Positions 15,096-24,222 of a DNA stretch of 64,000 nucleotides are shown piece after piece. Origin of the DNA: Chitinophagaceae bacterium (lineage in GTDB: Bacteria; Bacteroidota; Bacteroidia; Chitinophagales; Chitinophagaceae). The first letter of the stretch is position 1; the number at the start of each line of letters is the position of its first letter. The translations under genes and the position numbers were made by a program. A model generated the notes under the pieces. It saw nothing but the letters and a program-made list of their open reading frames with translations, did not search any database and was not told the DNA's origin. Where the stretch lies: contig CP065012.1 of the NCBI GenBank assembly GCA_016699815.1, forward strand, positions 434,001 to 498,000, written 5' to 3'.

Positions 15096-15452
15096 TTAAA
15101 ATTCAAGTCCGCCTTCTCTTGCGCCTTCGGCAACGGCTTTAACACGGCCATGATATATATAACCACTACGGTCAAAAATTACTTTTTTAATACCCAATTC
15201 AGTTGCTTTTTTGGCAATAGCCTGGCCCACCATTTTACTCAATTCGGTTTTAGGCGCTTTTTGTGCATTAATATCTTTTTGCTTTGAGGATGCCGAAGCC
15301 AGGGTAAGCCCGGAGTTGTCATCTATCAATTGAGCATAAATTTCTGAATTGCTCCTGAATACACTTAAGCGTGGCGCTTCGGAAGTACCACTTATTTTTT
15401 TGCGGATGCGGAACCTGATCTTTTGCCTTGCCGCTGTTTTTTTATTACTCAT
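15096..15452 (-). CDS. rplR: 50S ribosomal protein L18
   Basis: 118 residues. Binds 5S rRNA together with L5. Visible family blocks are [20 protein letters not shown], the [15 protein letters not shown] segment and the C-terminal [20 protein letters not shown]. Length is typical and the frame is intact. Confidence 0.97.
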   Translation of the reverse strand: MSNKKTAARQKIRFRIRKKISGTSEAPRLSVFRSNSEIYAQLIDDNSGLTLASASSKQKDINAQKAPKTELSKMVGQAIAKKATELGIKKVIFDRSGYIYHGRVKAVAEGAREGGLEF

Positions 15453-15507
15453 TTTATTTTTATTTTAACTCCCGATGCTGCCGGGAAAATATTTGAACTT
15501 TTAACTA

Positions 15508-16062
15508 TTACTTACCTGCTGCTTTACCTGCTTTTCTCCTCAATACTTCACCGGCAAACTTCACACCCTTTCCTTTGTAAGGCTCCGGCTTACGCAGGCT
15601 GCGTAGTTTAGCGCACACCTGGCCCAGCAATTGCTTGTCGTTGCTCTCTAATGTTATGGTTGGGTTTTTCCCTTTTTCCTGTGCTGTGGCTACTTTAATT
15701 TCTTTGGGTAAATCAAAAATAATATTATGAGAATAGCCTAATGATAAATCCAGCGTATTGCCCTGGTTGGCTGCTTTAAAACCCACACCTACCAGTTCCA
15801 TTTCTTTTTTATACCCATCGGTAACGCCTTTAACCATATTGTTGATTAAGGCACGGCTAAGGCCGTGCAGCGCACGGTGGCGTATTTGATCGGTTGGGCG
15901 CCCCAGTTCAACAATGTTTTCTTTTACTTCAACTTTAATATCCCTGTCAATGGGTTGTTTCAATTCACCTTTTGGGCCTTTTACTGTTACTTCGTTTACT
16001 TTTGAAACTGTAAGAGTAACTCCTGACGGGAGATTTATGGGTTGCTTACCTATACGACTCAT
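15508..16062 (-). CDS. rplF: 50S ribosomal protein L6
   Basis: 184 residues. L6 lies near the factor-binding site of the large subunit. MSRIGKQPINLPSGV at the start and KPEPYKGKGVKFAGEVLRRK near the end are family hallmarks, and the two repeated alpha-beta domains are present. The 130-bp spacer to rpsH upstream is A/T rich, and I see no consensus promoter in it. Confidence 0.97.
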   Translation of the reverse strand: MSRIGKQPINLPSGVTLTVSKVNEVTVKGPKGELKQPIDRDIKVEVKENIVELGRPTDQIRHRALHGLSRALINNMVKGVTDGYKKEMELVGVGFKAANQGNTLDLSLGYSHNIIFDLPKEIKVATAQEKGKNPTITLESNDKQLLGQVCAKLRSLRKPEPYKGKGVKFAGEVLRRKAGKAAGK

Positions 16063-16192
16063 TGTAATAATTTTTATACTTATGAACGAAAATGTATTTT
16101 TTTTAGATTGTGTTCAGCCCGTATAAAAGGCTTATGTTATCAATCTGTATCCTTGCAACTATCCATTTTCAATATAATTGCTTGATTTTATT

Positions 16193-16591
16193 TTAATAAA
16201 TGTTACAAAGAACTTCTCCGCCTACATTTTGGGCTTTGGCTTCTTTATCTGTCATAACTCCTTTGGAAGTAGAGATAATGGCAATACCCAGGCCGTTTTT
16301 AACCCTTTTAAATTCTTCGGGTTTTGCATAGGTACGCAGGCCTGGGCGGCTCACCCTTTCCAGGCTTTGAATTACGGGCAACTTGGTGTTACCATCGTAT
16401 TTTAAGGCAATTTTAATGGTGCCTTGTTTGTTATCATCTACAAATTTGTACTTAAGGATATATCCTTTAGTGTACAAAATTTCCGTAATCCTTTTTTTCA
16501 ATTTGCTGGCAGGAATTTCCACGATACGGTGGTTGGCCATTTGGGCATTACGAATTCTTGTTAAATAGTCTGCAATTGGATCAGTAACCAT
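16193..16591 (-). CDS. rpsH: 30S ribosomal protein S8
   Basis: 132 residues. [20 protein letters not shown] and the C-terminal [19 protein letters not shown] motifs identify S8, a primary 16S rRNA central-domain binder. In E. coli, S8 also represses its own operon; whether that applies here cannot be seen. Confidence 0.97.
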   Translation of the reverse strand: MVTDPIADYLTRIRNAQMANHRIVEIPASKLKKRITEILYTKGYILKYKFVDDNKQGTIKIALKYDGNTKLPVIQSLERVSRPGLRTYAKPEEFKRVKNGLGIAIISTSKGVMTDKEAKAQNVGGEVLCNIY

Positions 16592-16660
16592 TGTTTATAT
16601 TAGTTAATTGATTTTTTAATGTTTGTTACAATGCGATATCCTGTTGAATATCCGTGGAAA

Positions 16661-16930
16661 TTACCAGCTTGCTTTGGTTACTCCCGGAATTTTTCCCTGT
16701 AAAGCCATGTCCCTGAAAATTACACGACTGAGACCAAAATGGCGCATAAAGCCACGGGGACGGCCGGTTAATTGGCAACGGTTTTTTAACCGCACAGGTG
16801 ATGCATTACGGGGAAGTGCGGCTAATGCTGCATAATTTCCCTCTGCCTTTAATGCAGCTCTTTTTTCTGCAAATTTGGCAACAGTTTTTTCCCTTTTTCT
16901 TTGCCTGGCTTCAATTGATTTTTTTGCCAT
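16661..16930 (-). CDS. rpsN: 30S ribosomal protein S14, zinc-independent form
   Basis: 89 residues. [18 protein letters not shown] is the S14 signature. The protein has the long N-terminal helix ([20 protein letters not shown]) and only one cysteine, so it is the C-minus type that does not need zinc. It lies between rplE and rpsH. Confidence 0.97.
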   Translation of the reverse strand: MAKKSIEARQRKREKTVAKFAEKRAALKAEGNYAALAALPRNASPVRLKNRCQLTGRPRGFMRHFGLSRVIFRDMALQGKIPGVTKASW

Positions 16931-16944
16931 GTTTTTTTAAATTC

Positions 16945-17523
16945 TTATTGATTAATTATTTTTTTTACATTTTTAAACGGCATGCCCAGCTCTTTCAATA
17001 ATTCCATTGCTTCTTCATTGCTATTTGCCGTTGTTACAAAAGTGATATCCAGGCCGGTGATTTTATTTACTTTGTCAATATCAATTTCGGGAAAAATGAT
17101 TTGCTCAGTAACGCCCAGTGTATAATTGCCACGGCCATCGAATGCTTTATCATTTATTCCTTTAAAGTCACGCACCCTGGGTAATGATACCGATACCAGC
17201 CTGTCTAAAAATTCATACATTTTTACGCCACGAAGGGTAACTTTTGCGCCAATGGGCATGTTTTTACGCAACTTAAAGTTGGATATATCTTTTTTCGAAA
17301 ACGTAGAAACCGCTTTTTGGCCGGTAATGGTAGATAGTTCTTCTACGGCAATTTCCACCAGCTTTTTATCGTTAACAGCGCCGTTTACACCACGGTTCAA
17401 GCAAATTTTTGTTAAGCGTGGAGCTTGCATTATGGTTTTGTAACTGAACTTTTTCATAAGTGCAGGAACCACTTCTTTTTTGTACTTATCCGCAAGGCGG
17501 GTTGTGTTTAATTTAGTGCTCAT
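16945..17523 (-). CDS. rplE: 50S ribosomal protein L5
   Basis: 192 residues. Binds 5S rRNA and contacts P-site tRNA. Family blocks visible are [57 protein letters not shown] and [12 protein letters not shown]. The ATG shares its last base with the stop region of rplX (1-bp overlap), suggesting coupled translation. Confidence 0.97.
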   Translation of the reverse strand: MSTKLNTTRLADKYKKEVVPALMKKFSYKTIMQAPRLTKICLNRGVNGAVNDKKLVEIAVEELSTITGQKAVSTFSKKDISNFKLRKNMPIGAKVTLRGVKMYEFLDRLVSVSLPRVRDFKGINDKAFDGRGNYTLGVTEQIIFPEIDIDKVNKITGLDITFVTTANSNEEAMELLKELGMPFKNVKKIINQ

Positions 17524-17861
17524 TATTTAATTACCTCCCCTGATTTTTTTGCAGTTCTAACTAATTTACCATTTTCACGGCTGCGTTTTATTTTTGTAGG
17601 GCCGCCGCTTTTTTTATCCCAAAGCATTACATTGCTAATAGCTATTGGCGCTTCGAGTTTTATCCTTCCGCCCTTGGTGTTTTGAGCAGTTGGCTTTGTA
17701 TGCTTGGTTACAATATTTACGCCTTCTACCAATACCCGGGCTTTTTCTACCAGTACTTCCAATACTTTACGGGGTTTGGTAAGGTCTTTATCATCCCCGG
17801 CAATTACTACTACCTGGTCGCCTTTTTTGATGTTGAACTTTGGTTTAAATCTTGTGCTCAT
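17523..17861 (-). CDS. rplX: 50S ribosomal protein L24
   Basis: 112 residues with the KOW motif ([18 protein letters not shown], near residues 9-26), a key initiator of large-subunit assembly. The following [13 protein letters not shown] and [14 protein letters not shown] segments are also typical. It overlaps rplE by one base. Confidence 0.97.
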   Translation of the reverse strand: MSTRFKPKFNIKKGDQVVVIAGDDKDLTKPRKVLEVLVEKARVLVEGVNIVTKHTKPTAQNTKGGRIKLEAPIAISNVMLWDKKSGGPTKIKRSRENGKLVRTAKKSGEVIK

Positions 17862-17923
17862 AATTTATGCTTTAAAGTAAAACCAACCTGAAGCTGGCAA
17901 CTTTTAGTTTTAATGTTTATTTT

Positions 17924-18292
17924 TTACAACACTTCCGGTGCCAGTGAAATAATTTTCATGTAGCCTTTATCCCTGAGTTCACGGGCAACCGGGCCAAAAA
18001 TACGTGTACCCCTTGGCTCATCGGAGTTGTTGAGCAATACCACGGCATTATCGTCGAAACGGATGTAAGACCCGTCTTTACGGCGCAGCTTATTGGTAGT
18101 GCGAACAATTACCGCTTTACTTACGGTTCCTTTTTTAATACCGCCTGCAGGCATTGCATCTTTTACGCTTACTACAATTTTATCGCCAATTTTTGCATAA
18201 TCCTGCCCGCTATTGCCCAATACACGAATGCATAATACTTCTTTGGCACCGCTGTTATCTGCTACGTTTAATCTGCTTTCTTGCTGAATCAT
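17924..18292 (-). CDS. rplN: 50S ribosomal protein L14
   Basis: 122 residues, the standard length. [19 protein letters not shown] at the start and [19 protein letters not shown] near the end are diagnostic. L14 lies at the subunit interface. Confidence 0.98.
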   Translation of the reverse strand: MIQQESRLNVADNSGAKEVLCIRVLGNSGQDYAKIGDKIVVSVKDAMPAGGIKKGTVSKAVIVRTTNKLRRKDGSYIRFDDNAVVLLNNSDEPRGTRIFGPVARELRDKGYMKIISLAPEVL

Positions 18293-18324
18293 TTTATTTT
18301 AATTTGTGTACTTAGTACTGAATA

Positions 18325-18603
18325 TTATTTTACTTTTTCCAACACTTCAACCAGCCTCCAGCGTTTAGATTTGCTTAAAGGGCGTGTTTCCATAATTTTT
18401 ACAAGGTCGCCGATGCTGCATTCGTTTTTTTCATCGTGGGCATGAAAGCTTGTAGATTTTTTTACGAATTTGCCATACAAAGGGTGTTTTACTTTTCTTT
18501 CTACTTTTACGGTAATGGTTTTATCCATTTTATTGCTGGAAACTACACCCGTTTTTGTTTTACGTAAATTCCTGTTTTCTGCCAAAGTTGTTGTTGCTGT
18601 CAT
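18325..18603 (-). CDS. rpsQ: 30S ribosomal protein S17
   Basis: 92 residues. [20 protein letters not shown] and the C-terminal [20 protein letters not shown] block identify this OB-fold 16S rRNA 5'-domain binder. It sits between rpmC and rplN as expected. Confidence 0.97.
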   Translation of the reverse strand: MTATTTLAENRNLRKTKTGVVSSNKMDKTITVKVERKVKHPLYGKFVKKSTSFHAHDEKNECSIGDLVKIMETRPLSKSKRWRLVEVLEKVK

Positions 18604-18627
18604 CGTTTTAAATATTTACCGGGTGAA

Positions 18628-18837
18628 TTAAGCACCCAATTGAACTTTTTTTAATAGTGTTTTTAAGCGTGCAATATCTTTTCTAAGCGTACGGATGCTT
18701 TGAGGGTTTTCCAGGGGTGCAATTGCGTGTGCAAAATGCAACTTCTTTAAACGCTGTTCATCCTCTTTAATTTTAGCCACCAGTTCGTCGTTGCTTAAGG
18801 CGCTAATGCTTTTTACAAAATCTGCTTTTTTAGACAT
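18628..18837 (-). CDS. rpmC: 50S ribosomal protein L29
   Basis: 69 residues forming a helical hairpin. ISALSNDELVAKIKEDEQRL and LENPQSIRTLRKDIARLKT match L29, a protein at the nascent-chain exit that contacts trigger factor and SRP. Confidence 0.95.
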   Translation of the reverse strand: MSKKADFVKSISALSNDELVAKIKEDEQRLKKLHFAHAIAPLENPQSIRTLRKDIARLKTLLKKVQLGA

Positions 18838-18881
18838 GTTCTTTATTTTTTAAACTCTATTCCTAATTTTATTGTTTTGGA

Positions 18882-19301
18882 TTAGCTAACCAGCTCCCTG
18901 CTTTTTACAAATTTTGTAAGTATAGGGAGTTTTTGAGCTGCCAGTTCCATTGCTTCTTTAGCTACTTGTTCGGTTACGCCATCGGCTTCAAAAATAATGC
19001 GGCCTGGTTGTACAATGGCTGCCCAGCCTTCGGGGTTACCTTTACCTTTACCCATCCTCACTTCGGCAGGTTTTGCAGTAATGGGCTTATCGGGGAATAC
19101 ACGTATCCATACATTTCCTTCTCTTTTCATGTGCCTTGTCATTGCCTGGCGGGCACTTTCTATCTGGCGGCTGGTAAGCCAAACACTATCCAATGCTTTG
19201 AGTCCGAAAGTACCAAAAGCAAGTGTAGCGCCACGCTTGGTGTTGCCTTTCATTCTTCCTTTTTGGGTTTTCCTGTGTTTGGTCCTTTTTGGTTGTAACA
19301 T
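18882..19301 (-). CDS. rplP: 50S ribosomal protein L16
   Basis: 139 residues. [19 protein letters not shown], the [20 protein letters not shown] helix and [14 protein letters not shown] are the L16 signatures. The protein positions A-site tRNA. Spacing to rpmC (44 bp) and rpsC (55 bp) is ordinary. Confidence 0.98.
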   Translation of the reverse strand: MLQPKRTKHRKTQKGRMKGNTKRGATLAFGTFGLKALDSVWLTSRQIESARQAMTRHMKREGNVWIRVFPDKPITAKPAEVRMGKGKGNPEGWAAIVQPGRIIFEADGVTEQVAKEAMELAAQKLPILTKFVKSRELVS

Positions 19302-19356
19302 TTCTTATATTTTTTTAACGGATTGTTTCAATCCTTATCCTTTTGTAATTTTTAAA

Positions 19357-20139
19357 TTATCTTCTTCCGCCCCTTCCTGCGCCATCTCTCCTGTCTCCGC
19401 TACGTCCGCCGCCGCCTCGCCTGTCTCCGCCCCTGTCAAAGCCGCCTTCTTTCCTATCGGCGCCATCGTGTTTGCCGCCGGCAAGCAAGTTGGGATTTAA
19501 ATCTCTTTTACCCAATACTTCGCCTTTACAAATCCATACTTTTATCCCAATTTTTCCATAAACAGTTAAGGCAAATACGCTGGCATAGTCTATATCCATA
19601 CGCAGGGTATGCAATGGGGTACGGCCTTGTTTAATTTCTTCGCTACGGGCAATTTCAGCTCCACCAAGGCGGCCACCTACTTTTACTTTAATGCCTTCTG
19701 CTCCCATACGCAATGCAGAGGCAATGGCCATTTTAATGGCACGTTTAAAGTTGATACGGTTTTCCAACTGGCGGGCAATGGTATCGGCTACTATATTGGC
19801 ATCCAGTTCCGGGCGGCGTATTTCCAGGATGTTGATTTGCACATCACTGTTACCGGTTAATTTTTTCAATTCTTCTTTAATACGGTCCACTTCACCGCCA
19901 CCTTTACCAATAATGATACCCGGCTTTGAAGTATGAATGGTAACAATCAACTTGTTTAAAGTACGCTCAATTACAATTTTGGCAATGCCGCCTTTGTTGA
20001 TACGGGCATTGAGATAATTCCTGATCTTATCGTCTTCGATAAGTTTTGCAGCATAATCTTTTTTGTTTGCGTACCAGTTGCTGTCCCATCCACGGATGAT
20101 GCCTAATCTGGCGCCTATCGGATTTGTTTTTTGACCCAT
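19357..20139 (-). CDS. rpsC: 30S ribosomal protein S3 with Gly/Arg-rich tail
   Basis: 260 residues from the ATG at 20137-20139; the frame extends 13 codons further but S3 proteins begin [13 protein letters not shown]. The KH domain ([20 protein letters not shown]) and C-terminal domain ([20 protein letters not shown]) are intact. After residue 225 comes a low-complexity tail of about 30 residues rich in Gly, Arg and Asp ([18 protein letters not shown]). Such RGG-like tails are probably disordered and RNA-binding; the tail is absent in E. coli S3 (233 residues). Confidence 0.96.
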   Translation of the reverse strand: MGQKTNPIGARLGIIRGWDSNWYANKKDYAAKLIEDDKIRNYLNARINKGGIAKIVIERTLNKLIVTIHTSKPGIIIGKGGGEVDRIKEELKKLTGNSDVQINILEIRRPELDANIVADTIARQLENRINFKRAIKMAIASALRMGAEGIKVKVGGRLGGAEIARSEEIKQGRTPLHTLRMDIDYASVFALTVYGKIGIKVWICKGEVLGKRDLNPNLLAGGKHDGADRKEGGFDRGGDRRGGGGRSGDRRDGAGRGGRR

Positions 20140-20188
20140 ATTTTTTATTTCAAAATTTGAGATTGTGCACCTGCACAACCAGATTTTT

Positions 20189-20530
20189 TTATTTTAATTT
20201 TGCGTCTACAATTACGGTTACATGGTTGCTGCGTTTGCGTACCTTATAGCCACGGCCTTGCGGTGCCGGGCGCATACGTTTAAGTACCCTGGCGCCATCT
20301 ACAAAAATGGTTTTTACCATTAAGCCGCTTTCATCAGCACCTTCGTTTTTTTGTTTCCAGTTGTTTATGGCGTTTAATACCAGTTTACGCAAAGGAACCG
20401 AAGGATGCTTTGGATGGTGTTCCAAAGTAGCTAAAGCTTTTTCTACTTCCATTCCACGGATCAAATCTGCCAATAAGCGCATTTTACGTGGTGAAGTAGG
20501 GTAATTTCTGAGTTTTGCTATTGCTTCCAT
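20189..20530 (-). CDS. rplV: 50S ribosomal protein L22
   Basis: 113 residues. [17 protein letters not shown] and the C-terminal hairpin [19 protein letters not shown] are diagnostic; that hairpin lines the exit tunnel and is where macrolide-resistance changes occur in other species. Nothing unusual is visible here. Confidence 0.97.
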   Translation of the reverse strand: MEAIAKLRNYPTSPRKMRLLADLIRGMEVEKALATLEHHPKHPSVPLRKLVLNAINNWKQKNEGADESGLMVKTIFVDGARVLKRMRPAPQGRGYKVRKRSNHVTVIVDAKLK

Positions 20531-20606
20531 TATATTTTTGTTTCTCGTTTCTCTTTATCTGTTTCATTGTTGCATCGGCAACAGGCAAACGATATGAGCA
20601 ACTGTT

Positions 20607-20879
20607 TTATACTACTTTTTTGCTTGAGTGTCCTTTAAAGTTTCTTGTAGGAGCAAATTCTCCTAACTTATGGCCTACCATAAATTCGGTTACATACACC
20701 GGAATGAATTTGTTACCATTGTGCACTGCAAGTGTATGGCCAACAAAATCGGGAGAAATTGTGCTCCTGCGGCTCCAGGTTTTGATTACGCCTTTTTTTA
20801 ACTTGCCTTCATTGATAGAAAGGATTTTTGTTTCTAGTTTCAGATCAATGAAAGGGCCTTTTTTTAACGAACGACTCAT
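20607..20879 (-). CDS. rpsS: 30S ribosomal protein S19
   Basis: 90 residues. [38 protein letters not shown] and [16 protein letters not shown] identify S19, a head protein that pairs with S13. It lies between rplB and rplV. Confidence 0.97.
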   Translation of the reverse strand: MSRSLKKGPFIDLKLETKILSINEGKLKKGVIKTWSRRSTISPDFVGHTLAVHNGNKFIPVYVTEFMVGHKLGEFAPTRNFKGHSSKKVV

Positions 20880-20933
20880 ATTTAATGTTTGTTTATTTTC
20901 CCGTTATTAGCGGAATATTTTAACAATAGAAAT

Positions 20934-21773
20934 TTACTTACTTAATTTTTTTCCGTTTTTACGCTGAATGATCATTTTATCTGATCCTTTGCCCCTTGTA
21001 CGGGTAATTTCGCCTTTGGCATATTTACCGGTACGACTGCGTGGATGGCCACCGCTTGCTTTACCTTCGCCACCACCCATTGGGTGATCTACGGGGTTCA
21101 TGGCTACGGCACGTGTTCTTGGGCGGATGCCTTTCCACCTGTTGCGGCCTGCTTTACCGGCACGCTCCAGGCTGTGATCACTATTGCTTACTACGCCTAC
21201 TGTTGCATAGCAGTTTACCAATACCCTGCGGATTTCTCCACTGGGCATTTTTAATACCGCATATTTTTCTTCTTTATTACTAAGCTGTGCACTGGTTCCT
21301 GCGCTACGTACCAAAATACCTCCCTGGCCGGGTTGCATTTCAATATTGTGTACGTTGGTACCCAGGGGCATATTTTTCATCATTAAGGCATTGCCTAAAT
21401 CCGGTGCTACTGCATCTCCACTTATAATTTTTTGGCCCACCTGTAAACCCTGTGGTGCAATAATGTATCTTTTTTCGCCATCGGCATACGCCAGTAATGC
21501 GATGAATGCTGTACGGTTGGGATCGTATTCGATAGATTTAACGGTAGCGGGTACTTCTTTTTTATTGCGTTTAAAATCTATTTTACGGTATTGGGTTTTA
21601 TTACCACTGCCCATATAACGCATACTGCGTCGGCCAGAGCTGTTGCGCCCTGCGGTAGATTTTTGTTTTTCCAGTAAAGATTTTTCCGGTGTGCCGGTTG
21701 TAATTTCGGCATAGGCATTACCAATTCTCCAGCGTGTGCCTGCGGTTACCGGTTTTGATTTTTTAAGTGCCAT
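20934..21773 (-). CDS. rplB: 50S ribosomal protein L2
   Basis: 279 residues. L2 supports the peptidyl-transferase centre and subunit joining. GRNSSGRRSMRYMGSGNK, EYDPNRTAFIALLAYADG, GRNRWKGIRPRTRAVAMNP and VDHPMGGGEGKASGGHPRS are visible; the last contains the conserved His next to the peptidyl-transferase centre. Length and order are normal. Confidence 0.98.
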   Translation of the reverse strand: MALKKSKPVTAGTRWRIGNAYAEITTGTPEKSLLEKQKSTAGRNSSGRRSMRYMGSGNKTQYRKIDFKRNKKEVPATVKSIEYDPNRTAFIALLAYADGEKRYIIAPQGLQVGQKIISGDAVAPDLGNALMMKNMPLGTNVHNIEMQPGQGGILVRSAGTSAQLSNKEEKYAVLKMPSGEIRRVLVNCYATVGVVSNSDHSLERAGKAGRNRWKGIRPRTRAVAMNPVDHPMGGGEGKASGGHPRSRTGKYAKGEITRTRGKGSDKMIIQRKNGKKLSK

Positions 21774-21830
21774 TTTTTTTATATTTCCTGCTTTAGCGGT
21801 AGCAGGTGTACCATACTTAATTTAGTAATT

Positions 21831-22130
21831 TTAAACTGTGCCGTACAAATCTATTGTGTCGCCTTTTGCTACGGTAATTACCGCTTTCTTTTTGGCGGGT
21901 TTACGGCCTACCAAAAATCCACTCTTGGTATATTTTGCTTTTACTTTTGACGGGCTTACCAAAGTATTTACCTCTTCTACCTGTACGCCATAAAAGCCTT
22001 CAACCGCTTTTTTAATTTCCAGTTTATTTGCCTTTTTGTCTACAATAAATGTGTAGCGGTTGGCTTTTTCTGCCTGCTTATTTGCTTTTTCAGACAGTAC
22101 CGGTTTTATTAATACATCAGACAATTTCAT
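21831..22130 (-). CDS. rplW: 50S ribosomal protein L23
   Basis: 99 residues. VLIKPVLSEKANKQAEKANR and the FIVDKKANKLEIKKAVEGFY block identify L23, the docking site for SRP and trigger factor at the tunnel exit. It lies between rplD and rplB. Confidence 0.96.
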   Translation of the reverse strand: MKLSDVLIKPVLSEKANKQAEKANRYTFIVDKKANKLEIKKAVEGFYGVQVEEVNTLVSPSKVKAKYTKSGFLVGRKPAKKKAVITVAKGDTIDLYGTV

Positions 22131-22186
22131 GGTTCTAATTTGATGATTTGTTAATTTGAAAATTCTTTAATTGTCAAATTTTAAAT

Positions 22187-22819
22187 TTATGCTTCTATTC
22201 CCTCTTCAGTAAACAATTTTGCTGCACTTTCACTCAATACCAACACATTGGCATTTAAAATATCGTAGGTGTTAATATCACTGATAACAGTTCCGGTAAC
22301 GCCCTGTACATTCCTTAGGCTCAGGTACAGGTTATCGTTGTACTCCGGAATTATAAACAAAGATTTTTTCTTATCTACTCCAAGGTCTTTCAAAATACCT
22401 GTAAACGATTTTGTTTTTGGTGTATCAAATTGTACATCTTCCATAACCACAATGGCATTATCTTTTGCCTTGTAGGAAAGGGCACTTATTTTAGCCAGGT
22501 CTTTTACCTTGCGGTTTACTTTTATGTCGTATCCATGGGGTTTAGGGCCAAAAATGGTACCTCCGCCTTTAAAAATAGGGTTACGCAGGTTCCCTTTACG
22601 GCTGCCACCTGTACCCTTTTGCTTATGCAGTTTTTTAGAAGAACCCTTTACTTCTGTACGGGTTTTTACTTTATGCGTACCCTGGCGCTGTGCACCCTGG
22701 AATTGCTTTACTGCAAGGTAAATGGCGTGATCGTTGGGCTCAATGCCAAAAATTTCTTCTGGCAGTTCTACTGTTCTGCCTGTTTTTTGTCCTTTGCTAT
22801 TTAAAATATCGAGTTGCAT
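22187..22819 (-). CDS. rplD: 50S ribosomal protein L4
   Basis: 210 residues from the ATG at 22817-22819; a TTG three codons upstream is rejected. GSSKKLHKQKGTGGSRKGNL, then GGGTIFGPKPHGYDIKVNRK, is the extended tunnel-loop region of L4. In E. coli L4 represses the S10 operon through its leader; no such leader can be identified here from sequence alone. Confidence 0.96.
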   Translation of the reverse strand: MQLDILNSKGQKTGRTVELPEEIFGIEPNDHAIYLAVKQFQGAQRQGTHKVKTRTEVKGSSKKLHKQKGTGGSRKGNLRNPIFKGGGTIFGPKPHGYDIKVNRKVKDLAKISALSYKAKDNAIVVMEDVQFDTPKTKSFTGILKDLGVDKKKSLFIIPEYNDNLYLSLRNVQGVTGTVISDINTYDILNANVLVLSESAAKLFTEEGIEA

Positions 22820-22938
22820 AGTTGTCAAATTTGCTTATGTGTTAATTTGCTTTTTTGCGCATTAATACATCCTATTTTGAATTTCGTTCCTGTTTTCCTC
22901 CGGCACTTTAACAATGAGCTAATGCGCCAATGATTTTT

Positions 22939-23556
22939 TTATTTATTGATTAAAACAATTGAACCGTTGTGGCCCGGAACCGAACCGCTAACGAGTATGT
23001 AATTTTTTTCAGCGAAAATTTTCACCACTTTCAGCCCTTTCATTTTCACCCTGTCGCCACCCATGCGGCCCGCCATACGCATCCCTTTAAACACACGGCT
23101 GGCATCAGAAGAGTTACCAATAGAGCCCGGCGCCCTTTGCCTGTCGTGCTGACCATGGCTTTGCTCACCTACGCCACTAAAACCATGGCGCTTTACCACA
23201 CCCTGAAATCCTTTACCTTTGGTGGTTCCTACTACTTCTACGCTATCGCCTTCGGCAAATATGTCTACCGTAATGGTTTCACCAACCTCTTTAGACATTT
23301 CGCTATTGCGTATTTCTTTTACTATTTTTTTAGGAGCGGTATTCGCTTTGGAGAAGTGGCTTATTTCTGACTTAGTAGAGTGCTTTTCTTTTTTGTCGCC
23401 AAATGCAATTTGGAGTGCATTATACCCGTCGGTTTCAACGGTTTTCTTTTGTGTAATAACGCATGGCCCTGCTTCAATGATGGTTACGGCTGTTTGCTTG
23501 CCTGTAGTATCAAAGATGCTGGTCATGCCAATCTTTTTACCAATAATACTTTTCAT
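22939..23556 (-). CDS. rplC: 50S ribosomal protein L3
   Basis: 205 residues. MKSIIGKKIGMTSIFDTTGK at the start and KGFQGVVKRHGFSGVGEQSH then HDRQRAPGSIG are the L3 hallmarks; the latter loop reaches the peptidyl-transferase centre and contains the Gln that PrmB can methylate. It follows rpsJ after a 153-bp gap. Confidence 0.97.
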   Translation of the reverse strand: MKSIIGKKIGMTSIFDTTGKQTAVTIIEAGPCVITQKKTVETDGYNALQIAFGDKKEKHSTKSEISHFSKANTAPKKIVKEIRNSEMSKEVGETITVDIFAEGDSVEVVGTTKGKGFQGVVKRHGFSGVGEQSHGQHDRQRAPGSIGNSSDASRVFKGMRMAGRMGGDRVKMKGLKVVKIFAEKNYILVSGSVPGHNGSIVLINK

Positions 23557-23709
23557 TTGTTATATTTTGTGCCCAGCGCTCCTTATTGCTTTTTTATTTC
23601 AGGCATTTACTAAAATGCCGCCATAAGGAGATAAGCGAATTCACTAAGAACTTATCTGGCGCCTGCTCTTTCTATTGTAAGCCGAAAGGGAGGTTCACCA
23701 AATGATTTA

Positions 23710-24015
23710 TCAGGCTTTAATTTCTACATCTACACCGCTGGGTAAGTCAAGCTTACTTAAAGCGTCAACCGTACGGCTGCTGCTGGTGTAAATATCCAAT
23801 AATCTTTTGTGTGTGCACAACTGGAACTGCTCCCGTGCTTTTTTATTTACGTGGGGCGAACGCAACACGGTAAATATTTTTTTATGCGTTGGCAAAGGAA
23901 TGGGTCCTGTTACCACGGCGCCTGTACTGCGTACTGTTTTAACGATTTTTTCAGCAGATTTATCTACTAAATTATGATCGTAAGACTGTAGTTTGATCCT
24001 TATTCGTTGTGACAT
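23710..24015 (-). CDS. rpsJ: 30S ribosomal protein S10
   Basis: 101 residues from the ATG at 24013-24015. [40 protein letters not shown] and the terminal [13 protein letters not shown] are diagnostic. Besides its 16S role S10 (NusE) acts in transcription antitermination. It is the first gene of the operon: a consensus promoter lies 40 bp upstream. The fusA and rpsL-rpsG genes that often precede rpsJ are not here. Confidence 0.97.
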   Translation of the reverse strand: MSQRIRIKLQSYDHNLVDKSAEKIVKTVRSTGAVVTGPIPLPTHKKIFTVLRSPHVNKKAREQFQLCTHKRLLDIYTSSSRTVDALSKLDLPSGVDVEIKA

Positions 24016-24054
24016 ATGCAAAGAACTTTAAAATCCATTTTTTAAATTGGAGTG

Positions 24055-24086
24055 CAAAGGTAAGGGGTTGAGTTTAATTGGCAAAA
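24055..24086 (-). promoter_or_regulatory. promoter of the S10-spc ribosomal operon
   Basis: On the minus strand TTTTG (TTG at 24082-24084) is followed after 19 bp by TACCTTTG (24055-24062), an exact Bacteroidota -33/-7 pair. The predicted start point near 24048 would leave a leader of about 33 nt before the rpsJ ATG. This is the best promoter match in the window, as expected for a highly expressed operon. Confidence 0.75.
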
Positions 24087-24164
24087 GAATTTTATAAAAA
24101 ATATATAAAATGTTCAACTGGTTTTAATTAGCATACAGCAATAAATAAAGCATGGTTATAAACT

Positions 24165-24200
24165 TAATAAAAAAGCCGCCCAAAATGAATGAGCGGCTTA
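24165..24200 (-). terminator. intrinsic terminator after the metalloprotease gene
   Basis: On the minus strand AAGCCGC (24193-24199) pairs with GCGGCTT (24173-24179) across a 13-nt loop, followed by a T6 run. It lies 24 bp past the stop of the 4.5-kb gene and insulates the S10 promoter downstream. Confidence 0.8.
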
Positions 24201-24222
24201 TATAACAAATTACTACTTTATA

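Noticed and set aside
23557..23709. L4-type autoregulatory leader between rpsJ and rplC
   Set aside because: The 153-bp spacer is long, but I could not identify a clear structure, and an E. coli-like S10 leader would lie upstream of rpsJ, not here.
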